Shown here: in pieces, positions 7,668 to 16,836 of the stretch | Layout: every line of letters starts with the position of its first letter | How positions within the stretch are numbered: the first letter of the stretch is position 1 | Assembly: GCA_028871345.1 (NCBI GenBank) | Contig: JAGWNK010000041.1 | Coordinates: 1-32,685 of the forward strand | DNA length: 32,685 nt | Source of the DNA: Alphaproteobacteria bacterium | GTDB lineage: Bacteria; Pseudomonadota; Alphaproteobacteria; Micropepsales; Micropepsaceae | Reading direction: 5' to 3' | Notes under the pieces: generated by a model | Seen by the model: only the letters and a program-made list of their open reading frames with translations | Database searches by the model: none | Told to the model about the DNA's origin: nothing | Position numbers and translations under genes: made by a program

Positions 7668-8966
7668 CTATTGATAGATTGGAAAACGGCCACACAACGC
7701 ATTCACGCGTTCGCGCACGCTGGCTTCAACAAGCGGGTCTCCTTCTTCGCCCTTCTGGCCGAGGACATCGACCACTTCGACGATCAGAGAGCCAATCAGA
7801 CGAAATTCTGCGGCGCCAAACCCGCGGGTAGTTCCCGCAGGAGATCCCAGCCGAATTCCAGAGGTGATTGCCGGCTTTTCCGGGTCGAATGGAACCGCAT
7901 TCTTGTTGCAGGTGATGAAGGCTCGATCGAGTGCCTTTTCGGCTGCACGACCAGTGGTACGCTTTGGGCGTAGATCAACCAGCATGACATGCGTGTCGGT
8001 GCCGCCAGAGACGATATCGAGGCCGCTGGCGTGAAGCGTCTCCGCCAATACCTTTGCATTTTCAACCACGTTCTTGGCGTAGAGCTTGAATTCAGGCTTG
8101 AGCGCCTCGCCGAATGCGACAGCTTTCGCAGCGATCACGTGCATCAGGGGGCCGCCCTGTAAGCCCGGAAAAACCGCCGAATTGATCTTCTTTCCGAGAT
8201 CCGGATCGCGCGACAAAATCATTCCACCCCGCGGGCCACGCAGAGTCTTGTGGGTCGTCGTGGTCACGACATGGGCATGCTCCAACGGATTGGGATGTAC
8301 GCGCCCTGCCACCAATCCCGCAAAATGCGCCATGTCAACCATGAAGTACGCGCCGACGTCGTCCGCGATCTTCCTGAATCGTGCGAAGTCGATGAAGCGA
8401 GGGTAGGCCGACCCGCCCGCGATGATGATCTTCGGCTTGTGTGCCTTTGCAGTTGCCTCGACCTCGTCCATGTCGATGCGATGATCCTGCCGGCGGACCG
8501 TGTACGGGATCGGCTTGAACCACTTGCCCGATAAGTTCACCGGTGATCCGTGGGTGAGATGCCCGCCGGCGGCCAAGTCGAGACCCATGAAGGTGTCGCC
8601 CGGCTGCATCAAAGCGAAGAAAACTGCCTGGTTCGCCTGGGCGCCTGAGTGCGGTTGTACATTGGCGAAGGAGCAATCAAACAGCTTGCAGGCCCGCTGG
8701 ATCGCCAGGTCCTCGGCGACGTCAACGTATTCACAGCCCCCGTAGTATCGGCGGCGGGGATAGCCCTCAGCGTACTTGTTCGTGAGAACCGACCCCTGCG
8801 CCTCCAGGACCGCTCGACTTACGATGTTCTCTGAAGCGATCAGCTCAATCTTGTTCCGCTGGCGCTGCAATTCATCATTCACGACATGGGCAACCTCCTG
8901 GTCGGCGGCCGCCAGTCCTTGACCAAAAAACTCCGTTCCCACGGCCATGCTTTGCTTCGCCTCCAT
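7668..8966 (-). CDS. glyA: Serine hydroxymethyltransferase
   Basis: GlyA interconverts serine and glycine, loading one-carbon units onto tetrahydrofolate. The 432-residue product has the expected layout: [19 protein letters not shown] near the N-terminus, [21 protein letters not shown], the PLP-stacking region [13 protein letters not shown] and the PLP lysine in [14 protein letters not shown] (Lys240). Two starts are possible. The ATG at 8966 follows GAGG by 6 bases, and the ATG at 8948 follows GGAGG by 10. I prefer 8966, but the family N-terminus fits either. It is the first gene of the leftward run and faces a 365-base gap shared with the divergent mucR-type gene. Confidence 0.97.
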   Translation of the reverse strand: MEAKQSMAVGTEFFGQGLAAADQEVAHVVNDELQRQRNKIELIASENIVSRAVLEAQGSVLTNKYAEGYPRRRYYGGCEYVDVAEDLAIQRACKLFDCSFANVQPHSGAQANQAVFFALMQPGDTFMGLDLAAGGHLTHGSPVNLSGKWFKPIPYTVRRQDHRIDMDEVEATAKAHKPKIIIAGGSAYPRFIDFARFRKIADDVGAYFMVDMAHFAGLVAGRVHPNPLEHAHVVTTTTHKTLRGPRGGMILSRDPDLGKKINSAVFPGLQGGPLMHVIAAKAVAFGEALKPEFKLYAKNVVENAKVLAETLHASGLDIVSGGTDTHVMLVDLRPKRTTGRAAEKALDRAFITCNKNAVPFDPEKPAITSGIRLGSPAGTTRGFGAAEFRLIGSLIVEVVDVLGQKGEEGDPLVEASVRERVNALCGRFPIYQ

Positions 8967-9331
8967 TCTTGCCTCAAAGCGCTCCCTCAAAGCCCAATCC
9001 AGGTTTAGCGAAGGATCGCACCGCTCGGGGGTCGTACCCCTACCCCTTTACCAAATCTAGCCCCCGCACTGCGATAAGAACCACCTCTGGCACCGTTTGA
9101 CTGATATGAATTCTACTACAGGTTGCGTTCAGGGCGGTGTTAGCCTTGAGGTTCTGCAAGCGCGTGTGAAAATAAATAAATGACATGTATCCTGTATTTA
9201 CACGACTGGCGAGTCGTGATTACTGCACCGCCCAAGCGATCTTGTAGATTAGACTTGGTCTTCACGACCGAGTTGTCATGGTCACCGCCGTTGGCGCCGC
9301 GGCCCGTGGTGACCTAAACGAGAGCAGAGAA
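8967..9331. promoter_or_regulatory. Divergent intergenic region between glyA and the mucR-type gene
   Basis: These 365 bases hold no convincing gene. Structures seen are a small hairpin in the glyA leader (GGGGT-CGT-ACCCC, 9028-9040), an AT-rich block unlike its surroundings (about 9164-9203, with AAAATAAATAAATGAC and TGTATTTACAC), a perfect inverted repeat right after it (9201-9218) and a degenerate copy of that repeat at 9263-9276. Promoters for both genes must lie here, but I cannot place -35 and -10 boxes with confidence. An in-frame ATG at 9278 could extend the mucR-type protein by 18 residues. Confidence 0.55.
9201..9218. promoter_or_regulatory. Perfect inverted repeat upstream of the mucR-type gene (candidate operator)
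   Basis: The sequence is CACGACT-GGCG-AGTCGTG, two perfect 7-base arms around 4 bases. It abuts an AT-rich block and lies about 115 bases upstream of the regulator's start. A second, imperfect copy (CACGAC-CG-AGTTGTC) occurs at 9263-9276. No T-run follows on either strand, so an operator or an mRNA hairpin is more likely than a terminator. Confidence 0.45.
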
Positions 9332-9775
9332 ATGGCTAGTCACGATCAGGATGACACGAGGAGCAGCGATCTTTTGAAATTGGCCACCGACATTGTCGCG
9401 GCCTATGTCAGCAACAATCCATTGCCCGTCGGAGAACTGCCCGCGATGATCAAGAGCGTTCACGCGACGCTCGGCGGCTTGGCTGGGACATCAGGTCCGG
9501 AAGCCGTTACCTCGCAAAAACCTGCGATTTCCATCAAGAAGTCAATCACCCCTGAATATCTGGTTTGTTTGGAAGACGGCAAGAAGCTAAAGATGCTGAA
9601 GCGTTATCTTCGCTCCCGATACGGGCTTTCTCCTGACCAGTATCGCGCCAAGTGGGGCCTACCCGCCGACTATCCGATGGTTGCGTCCAACTACGCGGCG
9701 CAACGCTCGGAGTTTGCCAAGAAGATTGGCCTCGGACGTTCCGCACCGGAAAAAAAGAGCCGGAGGCGCGGTTAG
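9332..9775 (+). CDS. Ros/MucR-family transcriptional regulator lacking most zinc ligands
   Basis: This 147-residue protein is a Ros/MucR-family global regulator, a family that controls exopolysaccharide, motility and cell-cycle genes in Rhizobiales. The N-terminal helical region (LLKLATDIVAAYVSNNPLP) matches the family's oligomerisation domain. The DNA-binding core is at about residues 76-133, with KRYLRSRYGLSPDQYRAKWG then DYPMVASNYAAQRSEFAKKI. In Ros the zinc is held by Cys-Cys-His-His. Here Cys79 is kept, the second position is Asp82, and the histidine positions carry Tyr92 and Arg96/Tyr97. Homologues that fold without zinc are known. I chose the ATG at 9332, preceded by AGAGAA, because the product then starts like family members; the ATG at 9278 adds 18 unrelated residues. 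The gene is convergent with the DUF1345 gene. Confidence 0.92.
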   Translation: MASHDQDDTRSSDLLKLATDIVAAYVSNNPLPVGELPAMIKSVHATLGGLAGTSGPEAVTSQKPAISIKKSITPEYLVCLEDGKKLKMLKRYLRSRYGLSPDQYRAKWGLPADYPMVASNYAAQRSEFAKKIGLGRSAPEKKSRRRG

Positions 9776-9792
9776 GACGCGGCGATATCCGC

Positions 9793-10446
9793 TCAATTAG
9801 CATTGGCCAAGGCCGCATTTACCGCCATGGCTATGAGCACGGTGTTGAAGAAAAACGATATGATTGAATGACCGGCCACCGCTCGGCGCATTTCGGGCGT
9901 GCAGACCTGGACGTCAGAGACCTGTGCGGTCATGCCGATTACAAACGAGAAGTAGATGAAATCGGAAAGTTCGGGTTCAGGTGTTCCCGGGAATTGAAGG
10001 GCGTTCCCATTCCCCATTTGGTCGGGATCAAAATAATGAAGGTTGGCATAGTGAAATGCGGTAATCGTGTGCAAGACAAACCAACCCAAAGGTGCTGCAG
10101 CCAGTACGAGGAAAAGTTGCAGCGGACCCGGGCGCGGACTGTGATTCAATGCCATGAACACGCCGACTGCGGTGACAACTACGGCCAATAGCTCAATCGC
10201 AACGACCAGGAACGCACCTTCGTCTCCAGTCTGGGCGCGAGTCACCAGATGAGTCCTGGTTAACCTCCCCAACATGACGAAGCTTTGCAGCAGATATGAT
10301 GCAAAGAAGGCGTCACATGCCGCTGCCAACGGCATAGGCCCGCCCACGGCTGTGAGCACAACATAAACGATCGCCCCAATTACGATGGCGGCGTAAAACC
10401 GTCCGTGGTGATAGAAGTGCCCCGAGAAGAAACCCAAAGCATGCAC
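9793..10446 (-). CDS. DUF1345 family integral membrane protein
   Basis: The 217-residue protein has about five hydrophobic segments (for example RFYAAIVIGAIVYVVLTAVG, FLVVAIELLAVVVTAVGVFM, QLFLVLAAAPLGWFVLHTIT and the C-terminal SIISFFFNTVLIAMAVNAAL). It carries the DUF1345 signature around FIYFSFVIGMTAQVSDVQV. The function of the family is unknown. The start used is a GTG at 10446; no ATG lies near the expected N-terminus and the ribosome binding site is poorly spaced. It is downstream of the LdtR-like MarR gene on the same strand with a 54-base gap, so co-transcription is likely. It is convergent with the MucR-type gene, with stops 17 bases apart. Confidence 0.88.
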   Translation of the reverse strand: MHALGFFSGHFYHHGRFYAAIVIGAIVYVVLTAVGGPMPLAAACDAFFASYLLQSFVMLGRLTRTHLVTRAQTGDEGAFLVVAIELLAVVVTAVGVFMALNHSPRPGPLQLFLVLAAAPLGWFVLHTITAFHYANLHYFDPDQMGNGNALQFPGTPEPELSDFIYFSFVIGMTAQVSDVQVCTPEMRRAVAGHSIISFFFNTVLIAMAVNAALANAN

Positions 10447-10500
10447 CCCTAATGGCAGGTGCCGATGCTTGCACGAGTCGACGATAGTGTCAGCCTGCTT

Positions 10501-11010
10501 TCACAGGCGAAACCTAACCTGATCTATCCAGAATCGCTCAATCCGTTTCAGGCTGGCATTGAGGCTATCGAGATCGCCGTCGGACACGTTTCCGACTGCT
10601 TCGAGCGATCCGAGATGCCGCCCAAAGAGTTCCCTCAACATGTCTCGAACCGCCTCGCCCTTTGCCGTGAGACGGACGAGAACAGAACGCCTGTCCACCT
10701 CGGAACGTTCGTGGTGAATATAGCCGAGATCTACGAGCTTCTTGAGGTTGTACGAAACGTTTGATCCGAGATAATGGCCGCGCGTACGTAACTCGCCTGC
10801 GCTCAACTCCTGATCGCCCACGTTGAACAGCAAGAGCGCCTGGACGCTGTTGATTTCCCGTTCCTCGCGTCGATCAAGTTCATCCTTGATCACATCCAGA
10901 AGCTGGCGGTGCAGCCGCTCCACGAGATTCAGCGTCTCAAGGTAGTACTTGCCATGCGTGCGCACACTTTCGAGCGCAGCCGATGCTTGCGGTTTGGCCA
11001 AAGCCGTCAT
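10501..11010 (-). CDS. MarR-family winged-helix regulator, LdtR-like
   Basis: The 169-residue protein has a winged helix-turn-helix core: the segment from INSVQALLLF through ELSAGELRTRGHYLGSNVSY to LKKLVDLGYIHHERSEVDRR followed by the wing and RLTAKGEAVRDML. The combination AGELRTRGHYLGSNVSYNLK resembles LdtR, a Rhizobiales MarR protein linked to L,D-transpeptidase genes and stress tolerance. I chose the ATG at 11010 because it is preceded by AGGGGGAAGACG, an excellent ribosome site; the longer frame reads through that site. No transpeptidase gene is in the window. The direct neighbour downstream is the DUF1345 membrane protein, a plausible co-transcribed partner or target. Confidence 0.9.
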   Translation of the reverse strand: MTALAKPQASAALESVRTHGKYYLETLNLVERLHRQLLDVIKDELDRREEREINSVQALLLFNVGDQELSAGELRTRGHYLGSNVSYNLKKLVDLGYIHHERSEVDRRSVLVRLTAKGEAVRDMLRELFGRHLGSLEAVGNVSDGDLDSLNASLKRIERFWIDQVRFRL

Positions 11011-11263
11011 CGTCTTCCCCCTTTCGCAGGGGCCCACCTGTTATAGGGGAAAAACTGTAGGCGGCACTTGTTAAGGTCCGGTAAAATTAGCCTAGAACTT
11101 CACAAAACGGCGGAATCAACGCCGGAATCCGGGTGATTATCTATCCGAGCGCAGCACGTGTTCAACCAAGACAGGTCCAACCCCAGCGTTGCGCCAACTA
11201 GCCGCTATTGCTGACCCGGCATTGATCGGATCGCGGCCCATCCAAAATGCTGACTAACCCGAT

Positions 11264-12361
11264 TCACAGCCGCAGCTCCCCGTTCCCCAATGATTCAAAG
11301 TGTGAGGCAACGATGTCGTCCGCTACATCTTCCAGTCTTCCCGGCAGCCAGCGGGCTGCATTGTCCTTGTCGATGATGGCTGCGCGGATCCCTTCATAAA
11401 AATCGTGCCCGTGAAGAATCCTGTTGGCAATGCGATATTCCATCCGCATGCAATCATCGAATCCAAGCGTTCTGCCGGTTCGCACCTCACGGTACGCGAT
11501 CTTGAGTGACATCGGCGAACGCCGGCGAATCGTCGCGGCGGTCTCCTGGGCCCATGCGGAACCGTCAGCGTCCAGATTCGCTAGAATTCCCTCTACCGAG
11601 GACGCCGCAAAGGCCACATCGATCTGCGCGCGAAGGTCAGATAACGGCGCGCTTGGGGCCGGCGCCTGGGACATTTCCGCAAGTACATTCGCAGGCCTTT
11701 CGCCTATGGACAATGCATCAAGCAGGACCGGCCATCGATCCGCGGGCAGATAGTGCGTCGCCAAACCAGCGTAAGTTGCGTCCACGGACTTCAACCGCGC
11801 GCCGGTCAGCGCCAAGTACATCCCCAGCTGGCCCGGGCAACGTGACAGAATGTAGCTTCCACCGACATCAGGAAAGAATCCGATGGCGGTTTCCGGCATG
11901 GCCAGCAGCGCAGATTCGGTGACAATGCGGAAACGACCATGGACGGAGACCCCGATTCCGCCTCCCATGCAGATGCCATGGATCAGCGCGACGAATGGTT
12001 TGCGGTAGTGCTTGATCGCCGCATTGAGGATGTACTCCTCGCGCCAGAAGTCGCTGGCATACGAGGTTCCGGCCTTGCCTGAATCATGGAGGGCACGAAT
12101 GTCGCCTCCGGCACAGAAAGCCTTGAAACCTGCGCCGCGAATGACCACGCAAGTGATACTGTCGTCCCGCTCCCATTCCTGAAGCCGGCTCCTCAAGGCT
12201 GTCACCATGGCGAACGTGAGTGCGTTCAGCACCATTGGTCGGTTAAGGGTGACAAGACCCGCCGCCCCGCTGCGATCAAACACAATCTCTGGATCGCCGC
12301 TCACGGGCGAGACGTCCCGGATGTCATGATGACGCACATCATCTTGCTTGTCCCTTCCCAA
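11264..12361 (-). CDS. 3-hydroxyisobutyryl-CoA hydrolase (enoyl-CoA hydratase superfamily)
   Basis: This crotonase-fold enzyme releases 3-hydroxyisobutyrate from its CoA thioester in valine degradation. At 365 residues it has the length of HIBCH proteins rather than of 260-residue enoyl-CoA hydratases. Motifs are LNRPMVLNALTFAMV, the oxyanion-hole segments FCAGGDIRAL and HGICMGGGIGVSVHG, and MPETAIGFFPDVGGSYIL with the Glu and Asp expected for hydrolase activity. The C-terminal part (SPMSLKIAYREVRTG, then MRMEYRIANRIL) fits. The start is unclear: the frame has no ATG near the N-terminus. The coordinate given uses a TTG, and in-frame GTG codons lie at 12337 and 12304; the last would begin VSGDPEIVFDR, close to the family N-terminus. 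It is divergent from hemB. Confidence 0.9.
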   Translation of the reverse strand: MGRDKQDDVRHHDIRDVSPVSGDPEIVFDRSGAAGLVTLNRPMVLNALTFAMVTALRSRLQEWERDDSITCVVIRGAGFKAFCAGGDIRALHDSGKAGTSYASDFWREEYILNAAIKHYRKPFVALIHGICMGGGIGVSVHGRFRIVTESALLAMPETAIGFFPDVGGSYILSRCPGQLGMYLALTGARLKSVDATYAGLATHYLPADRWPVLLDALSIGERPANVLAEMSQAPAPSAPLSDLRAQIDVAFAASSVEGILANLDADGSAWAQETAATIRRRSPMSLKIAYREVRTGRTLGFDDCMRMEYRIANRILHGHDFYEGIRAAIIDKDNAARWLPGRLEDVADDIVASHFESLGNGELRL

Positions 12362-12579
12362 ATCGGACGCCCCGAGATTCTCGACGACGTCATCCTGCCG
12401 GAATGTCTCTCCGCCTTAGCCACAGTGCGCCGGTTCGAGCGAGTCTGTTACGAATAAGTCTTTCATGACGTTCTGAACCGCGATTTCCTCGCGGCTCAAA
12501 CCAAAATCCACACCCTTGTCGCACCGTCGCCATTACATCAATTTAGCATGCTCGAGAGACCGTGCGAGCCATTGCCTAG

Positions 12580-13629
<1,050 letters not shown>

Positions 13630-13802
13630 AATCGATCGAATCGCACGTAGCGGAACCTGGCCGGGCGGGACACGACATCTTGGTCCGTCGAGGTGTTGCT
13701 GGTGGTTCCCTCTGTGAGGTTGTCACACGTGGGGTTTTTGCCGGATCCCCAGAAGGACGCCGGCGCGCTGCGGCTAGTCGATCCAAGCTCGATTCTGGCC
13801 TG

Positions 13803-14381
13803 CTAATCCTGCCGAACAGAGAACAGGCTCCTCAGCAATATCTCGGCCCGTGACGGCAATACATCGAGCCCGGAGCGTCTCTGGCCCAAGTCAATGACGT
13901 TCTCAAGCACTAGCATTGCGAGCCCGTGGACTGCGGCCCATACGGCCAAGCCGAGAGCCGAGTCGTGCAGAGTCCTTCCGATTTCATCTCCAATCGCATC
14001 GGCGGCCTCAGCCAGAGCGGGGAACCGCTCTCGATTTGGCAACTGCGGGCCGAACATCAGTCTGGCAAGAGCTGGACGACGCGCCACGAACCGCATGTAG
14101 GCGGCGCCAAGATTGGCGATGAGGTCGGCTCCTTCGGCTTGTGCGGTTCCAGCCGAGATGATCTCGCTTCGAAGTTCCGCAAATCCTTCAACCGCGAGTT
14201 CCACCAGCAGGGCCTCGTGGTTTGGAAAATGACGATAGGGGGCGGCGTGGCTTACGCCGGCGCGACGAGCGACAGCACGCAGGCTCAGGGCTGAAAGCGA
14301 CTCTTCCTCGAGGATGGCGCGGGCTGCATCGAGCAGGGCGTTCCGCAGATCGCCGTGATGATAGGGGCGCTTTGCATCCAT
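13803..14381 (-). CDS. TetR-family transcriptional regulator
   Basis: The 192-residue protein has a TetR N-terminal helix-turn-helix (LLDAARAILEEESLSALSLR, AVARRAGVSHAAPYRHFPNH, EALLVELA), followed by an all-helical ligand domain with the pattern of the WHG/TetR_C type (RFVARRPALARLMFG, LGLAVWAAVHGLAMLVLEN). It starts with ATG 4 bases after the stop of the 3-hydroxyisobutyrate-dehydrogenase-like gene, on the same strand, and looks like the last gene of the efflux operon that a MarR regulator heads. Regulators of this class commonly control nearby efflux genes. The ligand is unknown. Confidence 0.93.
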   Translation of the reverse strand: MDAKRPYHHGDLRNALLDAARAILEEESLSALSLRAVARRAGVSHAAPYRHFPNHEALLVELAVEGFAELRSEIISAGTAQAEGADLIANLGAAYMRFVARRPALARLMFGPQLPNRERFPALAEAADAIGDEIGRTLHDSALGLAVWAAVHGLAMLVLENVIDLGQRRSGLDVLPSRAEILLRSLFSVRQD

Positions 14382-14385
14382 AGTT

Positions 14386-15261
14386 CTAGCCTTTTCTGAT
14401 CACCTCCAGCCGCGCGAAAAGACTGGAGGTATCCCAACGTTTCCCCCCCATTGCCTCGATTTCCCCATAGAAACTGTCAACGAGTTCCACAACCGGCAGA
14501 GAGGTCCCATTCCGTTGCGCCTCTGCCAGACAAATCGACAAGTCCTTGCGCATCCACTCCACCGCAAACCCATGCTCGTAATGCCCCGCCAACATCGTGC
14601 GGTGGCGGTTATCCATCTGCCAGCTCTGGGCAGCGCCTTTGGAGATAACGTCTACAACGGCCTGTGGGTCGAGCCCGGCGGCTCGAGCAAAGTTCAATCC
14701 TTCGGCCAAGCTCTCTATGAGGCCGGCAAGGCAGATCTGATTTACCATCTTTGTAAGCTGGCCGGCTCCGACTGGCCCCATTCGGCGACATTGCTTGGCA
14801 TAGGTCGAAATTACGGGCTCCGCTTCGGCGTAATCCCGTTCGCTACCGCCGCACATGATTGTCAACTGGCCTTTTTGGGCGCCTTGTTCCCCGCCGGAGA
14901 CCGGAGCATCGACATACCCAATGCCCTTCTGGCTTGCCGTCCGGGCCAGTTCCCTGGCCACAGATGCGGATGCCGTCGTATGGTCAACAAACACAGACCC
15001 TGGGCGCATCGTCGAAAAGGCACCGGTCTCACTCAGAGTAATAGCGCGTAGATCGTCGTCACGCCCGACACATGCCATGACGAGTTCTGCGCCGCGGGCC
15101 GCCTCGGCCGGAGAAGCGGCCCTTCCTCCGCCGTACTCCCCCACCCAGCGTACAGCCCTATCGTTTGTGCGGTTAAAGACAACGACGTCGTGTCCGTTTC
15201 GGGCCAAATGGCCTGCCATCGGATATCCCATCACGCCAAGGCCGATAAATGCCGTATGCAT
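14386..15261 (-). CDS. NAD(P)-dependent oxidoreductase of the 3-hydroxyisobutyrate dehydrogenase family
   Basis: This 291-residue beta-hydroxyacid dehydrogenase has the N-terminal nucleotide-binding loop GLGVMGYPMA (8-17), the family signature DAPVSGGEQGAQKGQLTIM (118-136) and the catalytic lysine in GAGQLTKMVNQ (Lys171). The C-terminal helical domain follows (DLSICLAEAQRNGTSLPVV). Members reduce or oxidise 3-hydroxyisobutyrate, tartronate semialdehyde or related acids, and the exact substrate cannot be told here. Its ATG overlaps the stop of the exporter gene by one base (TAATG), so it is translated together with an efflux pump, which is an unusual partner for a central-metabolism enzyme. 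A role in modifying the exported compound or its precursor is possible but is inference. Confidence 0.92.
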   Translation of the reverse strand: MHTAFIGLGVMGYPMAGHLARNGHDVVVFNRTNDRAVRWVGEYGGGRAASPAEAARGAELVMACVGRDDDLRAITLSETGAFSTMRPGSVFVDHTTASASVARELARTASQKGIGYVDAPVSGGEQGAQKGQLTIMCGGSERDYAEAEPVISTYAKQCRRMGPVGAGQLTKMVNQICLAGLIESLAEGLNFARAAGLDPQAVVDVISKGAAQSWQMDNRHRTMLAGHYEHGFAVEWMRKDLSICLAEAQRNGTSLPVVELVDSFYGEIEAMGGKRWDTSSLFARLEVIRKG

Positions 15262-16826
15262 TACTCTGCAACCTCTGCCACTGCAGGCCTGATGCTGCCA
15301 CTCGTTGAAAATGCGGGTCGGTGCATCATCCAGATCAGGGGATATGCTAGCAGCGTTACATAGAACATGAACAGAAAATCATTCGAGTACGCCTCGATCG
15401 TGGCGCGAATTTGCAGGGCGCCGTTGAACATCGCCCGCGTCGCGGGCAGCGCAAGATTGTAGTACATTGCCGACGAGTTAAGCCCGAGCGCCCGATTGAA
15501 TGGCGTCGCAAATTGGATGAGCTGAGCGTGAATCGCCTGAACGCTGTCGCTCAGCAGTGTCGTGGTTACGGAGATGCCAATCGCACTGCCTATATTCCGC
15601 ACGAGGTTCATCATGGCCGTGCCGTCTGTGCGTAACCGGCCTGGGAGCGTCGCAAAAGCCACAAGCTGAAGTGGCGAAAATACCAAGCCCAGTCCGAAGC
15701 CTTGCACAATCGTGACAAACAGGAGCTCCGCGTCGCCGATAGAGGGCGTCCAGTGTGCCATTTCCCAGAGCGACCACGACATGCACGCCGTACCGACTGT
15801 CATCATTGCGCGAGGGTCAACGAAGTTCGCTGCCCGCCCTACAATCAGCATGGCACCAATTGTCCCGAGGCCGCGCGGGCCGAGCAGCATTCCCGTTTCG
15901 GTTACTGTGTGCCCGGACAGGGATTGCAGATAGGGGGGCATGAGTGCCGTCGAAGCCAACAATACGGCTCCCACGACAAACATCAGAAACTGAGATGAGA
16001 CAAAATTGCGATCGCCAAAGATGTCACGCTGAATGAACGTAGACTTGGTCGTCAGGAGGTGGACGACAAAGAGGTAGAATCCGAGCGCCGCAACGGTGCA
16101 TTCCACGACGATTTCAGTTGATGAGAACCAGTCCTTGTCCGTTCCGCGATCGAGCATCAGCTGTAACGCCCCGACGCCCATGGCCATCAGTCCGAAACCA
16201 AAGAAGTCGAAACGAAGCGCCGTGTTCCTGATCGAGTCTTTGAAGCACAGCCACAACCCGACGGTCGCCGCTATTCCAACTGGTGCATTGACATAGAAGA
16301 CCCAGCGCCAGCTGTACGAATCGGTCAGATAACCACCCAGGGTCGGCCCAAGAATGGGACCCAGCATGATGCCGATGCCGAAGATGGCCATTGCCTGTCC
16401 CCGCTTCTCCACCGGGTAAAGGTCAAGCATTACGGACTGTGACAAGGGCGCGAGGGCCGCACCAAACACGCCTTGGAGAAGTCTAAATACGACCATCTGG
16501 TCGAGGTTCTCCGCCGCGCCGCAAAGCATGGACGCGACGGTAAATCCGATCATGGAAATCAAGAGTATATTCTTCTTGCCGAAGCGGGCAGCGACCCAGC
16601 CGACCGGTGCTGTCATCACGGCGGCGGCGACAATGTACGAAGTTAAGACCCAGGTGATCTGGTCGCGCGATGCCGACATGTCACCCATCATGTTCGGCAG
16701 CGCCACATTTGCGATAGTGGTATCCAGCGCCTGCATCAAGACGCCGGCCATCGCGCACATCACCACGATCACAAGCTCAAACTTGTTCGTGTAGTGCTCG
16801 TGCGTGTGAAATTCCGCACGTGTCAT
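15261..16826 (-). CDS. EmrB/QacA-type drug exporter (DHA2 family, major facilitator superfamily)
   Basis: This 521-residue inner-membrane transporter has about 14 hydrophobic helices. DHA2 motifs are present: DTTIANVALPNMMGDM in helix 1, WVAARFGKKN (motif A), FRLLQGVFGAALAPLSQSVM, and motif C as ILGPTLGGYLTDSYSWRWVF followed by NAPVG. Such proteins use the proton gradient to extrude hydrophobic drugs or organic acids. With an EmrA-type adaptor they act as a two-membrane pump together with an outer-membrane channel. The ATG is preceded by AGGGGTTGATCG, a good ribosome site, 10 bases after the adaptor gene. No TolC-like outer-membrane gene is seen in the window. The substrate cannot be deduced. 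Confidence 0.95.
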   Translation of the reverse strand: MTRAEFHTHEHYTNKFELVIVVMCAMAGVLMQALDTTIANVALPNMMGDMSASRDQITWVLTSYIVAAAVMTAPVGWVAARFGKKNILLISMIGFTVASMLCGAAENLDQMVVFRLLQGVFGAALAPLSQSVMLDLYPVEKRGQAMAIFGIGIMLGPILGPTLGGYLTDSYSWRWVFYVNAPVGIAATVGLWLCFKDSIRNTALRFDFFGFGLMAMGVGALQLMLDRGTDKDWFSSTEIVVECTVAALGFYLFVVHLLTTKSTFIQRDIFGDRNFVSSQFLMFVVGAVLLASTALMPPYLQSLSGHTVTETGMLLGPRGLGTIGAMLIVGRAANFVDPRAMMTVGTACMSWSLWEMAHWTPSIGDAELLFVTIVQGFGLGLVFSPLQLVAFATLPGRLRTDGTAMMNLVRNIGSAIGISVTTTLLSDSVQAIHAQLIQFATPFNRALGLNSSAMYYNLALPATRAMFNGALQIRATIEAYSNDFLFMFYVTLLAYPLIWMMHRPAFSTSGSIRPAVAEVAE

Positions 16827-16836
16827 CGATCAACCC

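Noticed and set aside
12086..12457. 123-codon plus-strand frame over the start region of the CoA hydrolase gene
   Set aside because: Mostly antisense to a supported gene; only its last 30 codons are in the intergenic gap and no ribosome site is seen.
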